A DNA stretch of 7,781 nt from Acidobacteriota bacterium (GCA_003222835.1 QHXE01000007.1:1-7781); one strand, 5' to 3'; positions 1-5,629 are shown, numbered from the stretch's first letter. Made by a program: numbers and translations. Notes: a model not told the origin generated them from the letters alone.

Positions 1-2
1 TG

Positions 3-302
3 CGTCCTGTCGCATCGCTGCCTGAGTCACAAGTATTTGAAGATGTTCGTGTGCCACGACCTCCACAACTCATAGCCCTCAAAGTGATGTCGTACTGCGG
101 TCGTCGCGGACAACCGAAAGCATTTTCGGACATGCGCGATTTGGCGATCCTGTTTCTGACTTTCCCAGAGTTGAAGAATGAATCAGGCGCCGTCAGAGAA
201 GTGCTGAGTGAGCTTGGCGCCAGCGAGGAAGTCATGAACGAATGGAGCGACTTGGTGAAGCAAGAAATAAAACCGGCCACGGATGAAGACGAGTTTGATT
301 AG
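3..302 (+). CDS. C-terminal part of a probable nucleotidyltransferase-like protein (5' end outside window)
   Basis: The frame is open from the left edge (first complete codon at 3) to a TAG at 300-302, so at least 99 residues are the tail of a longer gene. A GTG at 51 is possible as a start, but homology-like sequence already runs before it (LPESQVFEDVRVPRPPQL), so a partial gene is preferred. The segment PPQLIALKVMSY followed by PKAFSDMRDLAILF resembles the C-terminal part of nucleotidyltransferase proteins of the AbiEii/DUF6036 kind, where a 'P..LIALKL' helix is followed by 'K...D..DL..LL'. The end is acidic (DEDEFD). The catalytic GSxxxD region would be upstream, outside the window, so the function is an inference from the tail alone. 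The gene converges on the XdhC gene with about 50 bp between them; I see no clear hairpin terminator in that gap. Confidence 0.6.
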   Translation, partial: RPVASLPESQVFEDVRVPRPPQLIALKVMSYCGRRGQPKAFSDMRDLAILFLTFPELKNESGAVREVLSELGASEEVMNEWSDLVKQEIKPATDEDEFD

Positions 303-353
303 ATCACGATCACATTTCTAGTTCGTACGCTGACAATTCTGGCGTCCCTCATT

Positions 354-1127
354 CTATCCGTTTGCTGTTTCACGTCTTAAGTCTCTGCGCCAGGCCGATA
401 GTGGCGCGCCGGAGCCTCCATGACGTTCGGCTACGATCTCGGCGAGAATTGCGAGCGCTACTTCCTCGGGCGAGACCGCGCCGATATCCAGACCGATAGG
501 AGCGCGTACGCGCTTCAATCGATCTTCGTCGGCGCCTTCTTCGCGGAGTTTATCGAGCACGAAGTTTGTGCGCCGCTTGCTGCCAATCATGCCGATGTAA
601 TCCGGTTTGGAATCGATGGCCGCCTGTAGACAATCTTCGTCCTGCTTGTGCCCACGCGTGACGATGGCAACTGAGACACCGCGTCCGCTCGCGATCGCAT
701 CACGCAACGCGTTGGCCCAACTCTTCGCTGCGATCAATTCAATGCTCTGCTCGATGGGTGAAGCGAATAGTTCGCGGGCGACAAACTCCGCGCGGTCGTC
801 AATTAGCGTGACGCGATAGCCAACCACCGCCGCCAGTCGCGCCAGCGATGCCCCCACATGACCGGCGCCGGCAATGATCAGGCGCGGCTCGGCTTCGACG
901 CGTTCGAATAGGACCAAAGCTTCACCGAGTCGATCGAGTTGCGGAGCAAATTCAGCGACTCTGAAAGTCTTTGCGTCGTCACGTGCTCGCAGAAAAGCCA
1001 ACAAGTGTTGTATGACGACACTGTCCAGTTCGTCATGACCGAGACTGCCAACTTTGTCGCCCGATTCCTTGACGAGCAGCTTAGCGCCGACTCGCGCGTC
1101 ATTCGATCCACTCTTCGGCGAGTCCAT
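354..1127 (-). CDS. XdhC family protein, C-terminal Rossmann domain with degenerate N-terminal domain
   Basis: From the ATG at 1127 this encodes 257 residues. Residues 80-235 match the XdhC C-terminal NAD(P)-binding domain: GAGHVG nucleotide loop at 87-92, TLIDDR at 107-112, VTRGHKQDE at 156-164, YIGMIGSKRR at 177-186, and APIGLDIGA with SPEEVALAILAEIVA to about 233. XdhC proteins assist molybdenum hydroxylases (xanthine or CO dehydrogenase type) by handling or sulfurating the molybdenum cofactor. Residues 13-47 (VGAKLLVKESG, GSLGHDELD, then a helix) look like the second half of the XdhC/CoxI N-terminal domain, but the usual GGGC is GHDE and the later CGG motif is missing. Family-like sequence (ALATL) also appears just before the ATG, in frame, up to a TAA at 1191-1193, with no ATG, GTG or TTG start in between. 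The gene may therefore be 5'-truncated or use this internal start. No good Shine-Dalgarno precedes the ATG. Confidence 0.85.
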   Translation of the reverse strand: MDSPKSGSNDARVGAKLLVKESGDKVGSLGHDELDSVVIQHLLAFLRARDDAKTFRVAEFAPQLDRLGEALVLFERVEAEPRLIIAGAGHVGASLARLAAVVGYRVTLIDDRAEFVARELFASPIEQSIELIAAKSWANALRDAIASGRGVSVAIVTRGHKQDEDCLQAAIDSKPDYIGMIGSKRRTNFVLDKLREEGADEDRLKRVRAPIGLDIGAVSPEEVALAILAEIVAERHGGSGAPLSAWRRDLRRETANG

Positions 1128-1205
1128 TAGAGTCGCCAGCGCGCCTGCACCAAGTCTGTCGGGAAAACAGGCGCCTAGCGGCGAACCGGTTTATAGCAAT
1201 CCGCG

Positions 1206-1272
1206 CTCTGGTACGAAGGCATCCTGCCTGCAAGCGCATCGACGGCAGGCAAGCTGCCTGCGTACCCAGAGC
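1206..1272. repeat. Imperfect palindromic dispersed repeat, copy A (two arms)
   Basis: The left arm (1206-1231) and right arm (1244-1272) are imperfect inverted copies. Both read CTCTGG(G)TACG, then an internal small palindrome of the form GGCAnnnTGCC, then TGC. The outermost bases also pair (CTCTGG against CCAGAG). A related single arm lies at 5630-5654 between valS and nadC, so this is a dispersed element and not a gene-specific hairpin. It sits between the stop of the DUF962 gene and the start of the XdhC Rossmann gene. It could fold in RNA and act as a 3' end for the upstream transcript, but there is no T-run typical of an intrinsic terminator. Confidence 0.75.
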
Positions 1273-1306
1273 ATTCCGCTCAATTCGGAGATGCGAGAAA
1301 TTAAGA

Positions 1307-1318
1307 GTCTATATAGAC
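1307..1318. promoter_or_regulatory. Perfect 12-bp AT-centred palindrome in the gap before the XdhC gene
   Basis: GTCTATATAGAC reads identically on both strands. It lies in the gap between the DUF962 stop and the XdhC Rossmann gene, and its TATATA centre could be an operator or part of a -10 region for minus-strand transcription. I found no matching -35 box. A weaker GTGCC-TAT-GGCAC inverted repeat lies next to it at 1324-1336. The regulatory role is a guess from position and symmetry. Confidence 0.25.
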
Positions 1319-1375
1319 ATTTCGTGCCTATGGCACTTTCTTCCCACAGCTTCCTTGCCCGCTTCAGCGACCGAA

Positions 1376-1672
1376 CTATTTTGAAGGAGAGGAGCGCAGA
1401 AGACCAACTGTTTTCGCGCAGCGACGAATCAACCACCACGGACCGACGAGAAAGTAGACCGGATTCTGAAAGAAGGCGGGCCGATTTCCTTCAATAGCGT
1501 GACCGATAAATTGAAGCATCCAGCCAACCACAAACAGCGCCAGCGCCCAGCGCCACTTGAAAAAGAACAGCGGCCACGAGATCGTGATCATCGGAATCCC
1601 GATCGCATGGCAGAGTTTGTTCAGCGGATGTTGATGCTTTGACTTGTATGTCTCTATGAAAAACGAAGGCAT
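1376..1672 (-). CDS. Small DUF962 (Mpo1-like) membrane protein
   Basis: This gene encodes 98 residues, typical of short bacterial DUF962 proteins. Residues 13-27 carry the family signature HQHPLNKLCHAIGIP (H13, H15, N18, H22, G25). Residues 54-65 carry QFIGHAIEGNRP (H58, E61, P65), followed by NPVYFLVGPWWLI. Hydrophobic stretches at about 26-40, 42-57 and 71-82 suggest an integral membrane protein. The yeast relative Mpo1 is an iron(II)-dependent dioxygenase acting in alpha-oxidation of 2-hydroxy fatty acids. The histidines that would bind iron are present here, but the bacterial substrate is unknown. The ATG at 1672 lies 7 bp after the stop of the YgiT gene, so the two are probably co-transcribed. 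No strong ribosome binding site is visible, which fits translational coupling. Confidence 0.85.
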   Translation of the reverse strand: MPSFFIETYKSKHQHPLNKLCHAIGIPMITISWPLFFFKWRWALALFVVGWMLQFIGHAIEGNRPAFFQNPVYFLVGPWWLIRRCAKTVGLLRSSPSK

Positions 1673-1679
1673 GACAGTC

Positions 1680-1943
1680 TTATGAGAAACGTGCGCTCAC
1701 GGTGCCTTTATGTTGTCGCTCTGCAATTGCCAATGCGAACAGTGATTTGGCGGCCTGAGCGACTCGATCTGCTCCACCCGGCGCAAAGTAGATTTCGCCG
1801 CACCGGGAACAAACCCATGCTCGGATGCCTGAGATCTTAACTTTGACGCCCTCCCTCTCAAACTCTTGAGAGATTGTCTTCCGACGCAGTCTGCCGTTGC
1901 ATTCCGAGCAAGGCGAGTTCATTAATTCGTCCATATTGCTCAT
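1680..1943 (-). CDS. YgiT-type zinc-finger protein, probable antitoxin
   Basis: This 87-residue protein has two CxxC pairs (C12/C15 and C45/C48). The spacing and intervening sequence (KTISQEFEREGVKVKISGI, then WVCSRCGE) are those of the YgiT-type zinc-finger domain, the N-terminal metal-binding half of the antitoxin MqsA. Unlike MqsA it has no C-terminal helix-turn-helix domain, only a helical tail (ADRVAQAAKSLFALAIAERQ), so direct operator binding is not expected. It follows the DUF4258 gene by one base. A Shine-Dalgarno GAGGA (1948-1952) lies inside the end of that gene, four bases before this ATG, so translation is probably coupled. Pairs of DUF4258 and YgiT-type proteins recur in many bacteria and are predicted type II toxin-antitoxin modules. 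That role is inferred here. Confidence 0.88.
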   Translation of the reverse strand: MSNMDELMNSPCSECNGRLRRKTISQEFEREGVKVKISGIRAWVCSRCGEIYFAPGGADRVAQAAKSLFALAIAERQHKGTVSARFS

Positions 1944-1944
1944 T

Positions 1945-2268
1945 CTATCCTCGTTTGGTAGGCGTATTCCACCAAGGCTTCTGCGGAATATAAGCAGTCA
2001 CAATGTCAACCACTTCATCTTTCGAGTAGTCGCAAACGGCATGCAGTGGGCAATGAACTTTCTGACTAAGGCGAAAGTAGCCGGCTAACAGACAACGAGT
2101 CTCGCTGGGATAATCTTCGAGAATCCTACATCTACCCAAAAGCGACTCAAGAATATCTTCCTCGCCGAATCCTTCCTCGATCATGTGTCGAACCACGTGA
2201 CTACGAATGCGATACTGTCTGTTTTTAAGAAGAGTCCGTAGTTTCGACAACAGTTCTTGTTTGGTCAT
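1945..2268 (-). CDS. DUF4258 protein, probable toxin of a DUF4258/YgiT pair
   Basis: From the ATG at 2268 this gives 107 residues. Signature positions of DUF4258 are present: an RSHVVRHMIEEGF segment (R22, H24, R27, H28), EDIL at 37-40, ILEDYP at 49-54, a strand with CPLHAV (73-78) and the terminal TAYIPQKPWW (91-100). The family has a small RelE/MqsR-like fold and is usually encoded next to a YgiT-type zinc-finger gene, as here, which suggests an RNA-targeting toxin neutralised by the partner. Catalysis has not been shown from this sequence. The start is placed at 2268 because its ATG overlaps the TGA of the XdhC N-domain gene as ATGA. An upstream in-frame ATG at 2325 would add 19 residues unlike the family and deepen the overlap. 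Confidence 0.85.
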   Translation of the reverse strand: MTKQELLSKLRTLLKNRQYRIRSHVVRHMIEEGFGEEDILESLLGRCRILEDYPSETRCLLAGYFRLSQKVHCPLHAVCDYSKDEVVDIVTAYIPQKPWWNTPTKRG

Positions 2269-2609
2269 GATTCGACATGCGGTCGATCCCAAACATCGAT
2301 GAATATATCCATCGTCCCACCGCAAACCATTCCTTCTTCGCTGGCTTCATCCGCGGTGAGCGAGAAGTGATGTAGGGCAGACTCTCCCGTTCGCAATGCT
2401 TCGCGCGCTTCGGCCCACACTTCAGCTTCGACGCAGCCGCCGCCGACGGTGCCTGCGGTCTTGCCATTCTCGAAGAAGAGCATCTTGGCGCCGCGTCGCT
2501 GTGGCGTCGAACCGCGCGTGTGGGCAACGGTAGCGACGACGACACGCTCGCCGCGCTCGTTCGCTTCGCCAATCAAACGATAGAGATCGTGTTGAGCGAT
2601 GGTGCTCAT
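2265..2609 (-). CDS. Stand-alone XdhC/CoxI N-terminal domain protein
   Basis: This gene encodes 114 residues that cover only the N-terminal domain of XdhC/CoxI proteins. Visible motifs are VVATVAHTRGSTPQRRGAKM (24-43), GTVGGGCVEAEV (53-64) with Cys59, and EEGMVCGGTMDIFIDV (91-106) with Cys96. Full-length XdhC proteins continue with a Rossmann domain, whereas this one stops after IDVWDRPHVES. Its role is probably in molybdenum-cofactor handling for a xanthine or CO dehydrogenase-type enzyme in the cytoplasm. The protein has the cysteine motifs that the XdhC Rossmann protein at 354-1127 lacks, so the two could work as a split chaperone. It is the first gene of a compact minus-strand cluster and overlaps the DUF4258 start by four bases. 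The ATG at 2609 fits the family N-terminus, but only a weak GTAGG lies upstream. Confidence 0.87.
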   Translation of the reverse strand: MSTIAQHDLYRLIGEANERGERVVVATVAHTRGSTPQRRGAKMLFFENGKTAGTVGGGCVEAEVWAEAREALRTGESALHHFSLTADEASEEGMVCGGTMDIFIDVWDRPHVES

Positions 2610-2714
2610 GGATTAGGAGCCTACCGACTCGACTGGATCCCATCCGCTACCACCAACAGTATCCAAGGGATAGCGCACAATCAGATCCAATCGCTCTGCT
2701 AAAAGGCCAATGGC

Positions 2715-3641
2715 TCACGCTGTACGGGCCGCGCTCTGCGCCTTATTCGCACCATAGGCACCCGCGAAAGTAGATCGCGCGAATTCTCCAATGGTTGTTG
2801 GCGTAGTGTTCTCGGGAGAGCGCGCTTCCGACGGCCGCACGATTCCTGAGTTCATGCCGCGATACATCTCGATCATCTCATCAACCATGTTTTGCGACAT
2901 TCCCATCCCCAGCATCGCCTGGCGAGCATCTTCGTACGGGAACTGAATGTATTTCAGATCTGGTTTGCCGATAGCATTGCCTATCGCAGTCGTTGCTTCG
3001 GTCATGGTGAGGTCTCTTTGACCAAGGATCTCACGCACCGATTTTCCGGAGAAGCTGCCGGTCAATAAATCAGCCGCAACTAAGGCAATGTCCCTGGTAG
3101 CAATCATCGGCAACGCAACCTGCGGATCGAGTGCGCTGCCGTTCGCGCCCATGTTCTTGATGACTTCAACGCCAAAAAGCAGATTTTCCATGAAGAAGCC
3201 TGGCCGCAAGTGAACGACGTTTACGTCCTCGAGCGCATTGAACCTTTCTTCGTTGTCATGCAATCCCTTGATTGGTCCGGTACCCTCGTCAAGATGTCCG
3301 GCAATGCTACTGAGATTGACAACCTGCTTGACGCCCGCGTTCTTTATAGCCGTTGCCAACGCTTCGCCAATCTGGTTCTGATATGCTCGGAAATCAGAAG
3401 CCGTCAGGTTGGGCGGAATCATTGCGAATACCGCATTGGCTCCGGTGAATGCTCGAGTAAGAAACTCGGCGTCTTCGAGCGAGCCCACCAGGGCTTCCGC
3501 CCCTTTGTCGACCAGCGGTTGCAATCGCTCCCTGCTCCGACCGATGGCGCGAATCTGATATCCTCGACTCAGCAATGTTTCAGTTAAGACACTTCCGATG
3601 TTTCCTGTTGCTCCCGTTAGCGCGAAAATCTTGCTCTCCAT
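2715..3641 (-). CDS. NmrA-family NAD(P)-binding protein (atypical SDR)
   Basis: From the ATG at 3641 this encodes 308 residues. An N-terminal Rossmann fold opens with ALTGATGNIGSVL, carrying GxxGxxG (G10, G13, G16). IRAIGRSRERL (30-40) supplies arginines suited to NADP binding, and NLSSIAGH (109-116) lies at the strand-4/5 position. It then has HLRPGFFMENL (144-154), ALPMIATRDIA (176-186) for the substrate region, and a helical C-terminal part rich in Met (243-263). This is the NmrA/triphenylmethane reductase-like branch of atypical short-chain dehydrogenases, which lacks the classical YxxxK pair. Members are redox sensors or quinone/dye reductases; the substrate here is unknown. An in-frame ATG at 3659 was rejected because a perfect Shine-Dalgarno (3648-3653) sits six bases before 3641, inside that extension. 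It appears to be transcribed on its own or with the coiled-coil gene, which ends 59 bp upstream. Confidence 0.88.
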   Translation of the reverse strand: MESKIFALTGATGNIGSVLTETLLSRGYQIRAIGRSRERLQPLVDKGAEALVGSLEDAEFLTRAFTGANAVFAMIPPNLTASDFRAYQNQIGEALATAIKNAGVKQVVNLSSIAGHLDEGTGPIKGLHDNEERFNALEDVNVVHLRPGFFMENLLFGVEVIKNMGANGSALDPQVALPMIATRDIALVAADLLTGSFSGKSVREILGQRDLTMTEATTAIGNAIGKPDLKYIQFPYEDARQAMLGMGMSQNMVDEMIEMYRGMNSGIVRPSEARSPENTTPTTIGEFARSTFAGAYGANKAQSAARTA

Positions 3642-3647
3642 CGTGAT

Positions 3648-3653
3648 CCCTCC
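3648..3653 (-). promoter_or_regulatory. Shine-Dalgarno of the NmrA-family gene
   Basis: GGAGGG on the minus strand is followed by a six-base spacer and ATG at 3641. This decides the start against the earlier in-frame ATG at 3659. Confidence 0.8.
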
Positions 3654-3700
3654 GTTCAAAGTGAAAAAGCTAACTCCTGATTCGTGAAAGCCTATGCTAC

Positions 3701-4489
3701 CTACGGACCAGGCGTCGGCGTAGGACTCGAGTACGGTTGTGCCGATTGCGACGACGCTTCAGCTTGCGCTTTTCGTTTCGCGTTCTCTATTGCGGCTTGA
3801 TCGGCAGCATCGAGTCTCTTGCGCAAACGATCCACTTCCGATTCGGCAGCCGCAATTGCCTGCTCTAAACTCGCGCGACTAGCGGCCAAATGATCCAACT
3901 GGCCCTGCACGCGCTGCTTCTCGGCTTCGAGTTGTTTGCGGCGCTGCTCTCGTACTTCTTCCGGGTGGGTCGAGCCATAACCCGCCGTTGCCCGCTCAAT
4001 ATTCTCGGGCTTCAACGCGTAGTTGATGTCTTCCAGACGAGCCTGTAGCTCGGCTTCCTTTGCTTGCACGTCGCGCATCTCGGCGTGCAACTGAGCCGAG
4101 TGCTGTTCTCCGCGCGATAATCTTTCAAGGTCAACCAGCGAGCGTTGCTCTTCTTGCATTTGACCGAGCTTATCAGTGAGCTTGTCCACCTGCGATGAAA
4201 GTGACCGAATGGTCCGCTTCATCTCTTCAGGATCTCCGCTGCTCGGCTTTGTATTCTGCGTGTTCCCCTGACCGTTCGCGTTCTCATTCGAGGTGCTCGT
4301 GTCACCCGCCGTGTTAGCGTTGTCATTCGCCGACGGTTGATAGATCGCTGGATTGGTAATGCGTGGAGCAGATGCCCGGCGCTTGCGCCGCCGTTTTTGA
4401 GCGCTGGAATCAACCAACATGAATCCGGCGATCAGGAAAAGCGCCAGCGCGCCACTCGCTAGTTTTCGCATCGAATATTTCTGCATCAT
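3701..4489 (-). CDS. Secreted coiled-coil protein of unknown function
   Basis: This gene encodes 262 residues with no domain I can name. Residues 1-30 form a Sec-type signal peptide: a basic start (MMQKYSMRK), a hydrophobic core ASGALALFLIAGFMLV and likely cleavage after DSSA. A strongly basic patch QKRRRKRRAS (31-40) follows directly, then ITNPAIYQPS, and a low-complexity Asn/Thr/Ser/Gly linker (about 53-85). Residues 86-160 are a charged helical coiled coil, broken by a segment PENIERATAGYGSTHPEE (161-178). A second coiled coil runs to about 245, and the C-terminus is Ser/Pro/Thr-rich. The architecture suggests a periplasmic or envelope rod with a helical hairpin. I recall similar proteins in Blastocatellia, but this is unverified. 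A GGGGAGG (4493-4499) precedes tandem ATGs at 4489 and 4486; the second has the better spacing, so the protein may be one residue shorter. Confidence 0.82.
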   Translation of the reverse strand: MMQKYSMRKLASGALALFLIAGFMLVDSSAQKRRRKRRASAPRITNPAIYQPSANDNANTAGDTSTSNENANGQGNTQNTKPSSGDPEEMKRTIRSLSSQVDKLTDKLGQMQEEQRSLVDLERLSRGEQHSAQLHAEMRDVQAKEAELQARLEDINYALKPENIERATAGYGSTHPEEVREQRRKQLEAEKQRVQGQLDHLAASRASLEQAIAAAESEVDRLRKRLDAADQAAIENAKRKAQAEASSQSAQPYSSPTPTPGP

Positions 4490-4607
4490 TAACCTCCCCT
4501 TAAATTGAGGGATGCGACTAGAACCGGCCAGGATGCTTCAAGACTTTAACGCAAGCGAAATCAATTCGTTCCGCCGTGTCATAACCGCGAGCGATAGAGA
4601 CCGGATC

Positions 4608-4758
4608 ATTTTCCATTTGTCATTTGATATTTTTCATTTGCCATTTGTGTCAGAATCCTCACCGCGAGGGAGGGCTTGGGGTCTGGCTTACGCGCGGACT
4701 TCCGACACGCGGCGAATGAAATCAACAAATGAAAAATGTCAAATAACAAATGGAAAAT
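4608..4758. repeat. Large composite inverted repeat downstream of nadC
   Basis: The outer arms 4608-4640 and 4726-4758 are AT-rich inverted copies that match at 31 of 33 positions. They contain repeated CATTTG units. Inside them is a GC-rich core with its own weaker inverted pairs: GTGTCAGAA (4647-4655) against TTCCGACAC (4700-4708), and CCGCG (4662-4666) against CGCGG (4693-4697). The element begins about four bases after the nadC stop and ends about 120 bases before the start of the coiled-coil gene. In RNA it would form a long hairpin able to protect or end the nadC transcript. The nested structure also suggests a small non-autonomous mobile element. The rest of the gap (4490-4607) shows only the Shine-Dalgarno of the coiled-coil gene; I see no convincing promoter there. 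Confidence 0.8.
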
Positions 4759-4762
4759 TCCC

Positions 4763-5617
4763 TCATCCTGGCTGAATTTGAAAACTAATATCCATTGCTC
4801 TCACTGATTGCGTCAAAGCGTCAACCCGAATCAAGTCAGTTCCGGCTTCAGCATACGCGCGAACATTTTCAAATGTAATCAAACCCGAAAGTTCGACAGT
4901 GATTCCGGATGACAATTTGCGCGCGTGATCGATCAAATCCTTGGTGTCGACCGCGGACGAGCTCTCGATGACCAGAATGTTCGTGCCGCTTTCAATCGCT
5001 TCGCTGATCTCATTCCTGCTCGCAACCTCGACTGCGATTTTGTGAACGTGCCCGATCCGTTCGCGCGCGCTCCTGACGGCCACACCGAGGCCGCCCGCGA
5101 TGGCCGCGTGATTCGCCTTGATGCAAATGCCGTCGTCGAGGCCATATCTGTGATTCACTCCACCACCGAGCAGCACCGCATATTTCTCAAGCATGCGCAG
5201 GCCGGGCGTGGTCTTGCGTGTGTCCGCGATCTTTGCGTTCGTGCCCTCGATGGCGCCGACAAACTTGCGCGTGATCGTGGCGATGCCCGACAGATGCTGC
5301 AAGAGATTCAGCGCGGTGCGCTCTCCCGCGAGCAGCACGTCCGCGAAGCCGCTGGTGCGCGCGATTACTTTGCCCGCTTCAACTTCTTCGCCGTCCGCCG
5401 CAAAGGCTTCGATCTGCTGTTGCGGATCGAGCGTGATGAAGACCTCTTCCGCAGCTTCCAATCCGGCCACGACCATCTTTTCGCCGGCCACAAATCGCCC
5501 CTTCGCGCGCGCATTGCGCATCAGCACGCTCTGGGTCGTGATGTCGCCGCGGCCCAAGTCCTCGCGCAGAAATAAACCAATGCTCGAATACAGCGCGCCT
5601 TCGTCAAGCCAATTCAC
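4763..5617 (-). CDS. nadC: Nicotinate-nucleotide pyrophosphorylase (quinolinate phosphoribosyltransferase)
   Basis: This enzyme converts quinolinate and PRPP to nicotinate mononucleotide, CO2 and pyrophosphate, the entry of de novo NAD synthesis in the cytoplasm. From the GTG at 5617 it has 284 residues, the usual length. Family motifs are in order: LREDLGRGDITTQSV (17-31), AGERTALNLLQHLSGIAT (97-114), DTRKTTPGLR (132-141), GGGVNHRYGLDDG (151-163), VEV with the PRPP/metal-side Glu197, and RAYAEAGTDLIRVDALTQS. Several normally conserved positions differ: KDNH is KANH (167-170), LDN is IES (217-219), SGG is SGL (244-246), and VGALTHS is VDALTQS (265-271). The frame is otherwise intact. The GTG is chosen because a GGGAGG lies seven bases upstream and the family N-terminus begins here. 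A longer in-frame ORF to 5734 would translate the repeat and the end of valS. It is probably transcribed with valS, 67 bp upstream. Confidence 0.92.
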   Translation of the reverse strand: MNWLDEGALYSSIGLFLREDLGRGDITTQSVLMRNARAKGRFVAGEKMVVAGLEAAEEVFITLDPQQQIEAFAADGEEVEAGKVIARTSGFADVLLAGERTALNLLQHLSGIATITRKFVGAIEGTNAKIADTRKTTPGLRMLEKYAVLLGGGVNHRYGLDDGICIKANHAAIAGGLGVAVRSARERIGHVHKIAVEVASRNEISEAIESGTNILVIESSSAVDTKDLIDHARKLSSGITVELSGLITFENVRAYAEAGTDLIRVDALTQSVRAMDISFQIQPG

Positions 5618-5629
5618 CTGAGCGCCTCC
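5613..5629. repeat. 17-bp direct repeat, nadC-side copy
   Basis: TTCACCTGAGCGCCTCC here and TTCACCTGAGCGCTTCC at 5684-5700 differ at one position. On the minus strand this copy holds the nadC GTG start and most of its Shine-Dalgarno. The single difference turns GGAAG into the stronger GGAGG. The pair flanks a 54-bp stretch containing the palindromic element and looks like a target-site duplication. Confidence 0.75.

Noticed and set aside
303..353. Terminator between the two convergent genes at the left end
   Set aside because: I found no GC-rich hairpin followed by a T-run in this 51-bp gap.
1054..1497. 147-codon plus-strand open frame spanning the gap between the DUF962 and XdhC genes
   Set aside because: It translates through the palindromic repeat and antisense to both neighbours, with no family resemblance.
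354..2609. A single xdhC gene split in two by insertion of the DUF4258/YgiT/DUF962 genes
   Set aside because: The downstream XdhC protein keeps its own copy of the second half of the N-domain (GAKLLV, GSLG), which duplicates the region in the upstream protein. These are two paralogous genes, not halves of one.
4608..4758. CRISPR-like array, because CATTTG units recur
   Set aside because: The units are short and irregular and arranged as an inverted pair, without regular repeats or spacers.
4512..4775. 87-codon plus-strand open frame between the coiled-coil gene and nadC
   Set aside because: It reads through both arms of the large inverted repeat, and the arms give mirrored low-information peptide.
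4925..5575. 216-codon plus-strand open frame
   Set aside because: It is the antisense of nadC, whose motifs are unmistakable. The plus-strand translation is Arg/Ala-rich with no recognisable domain.
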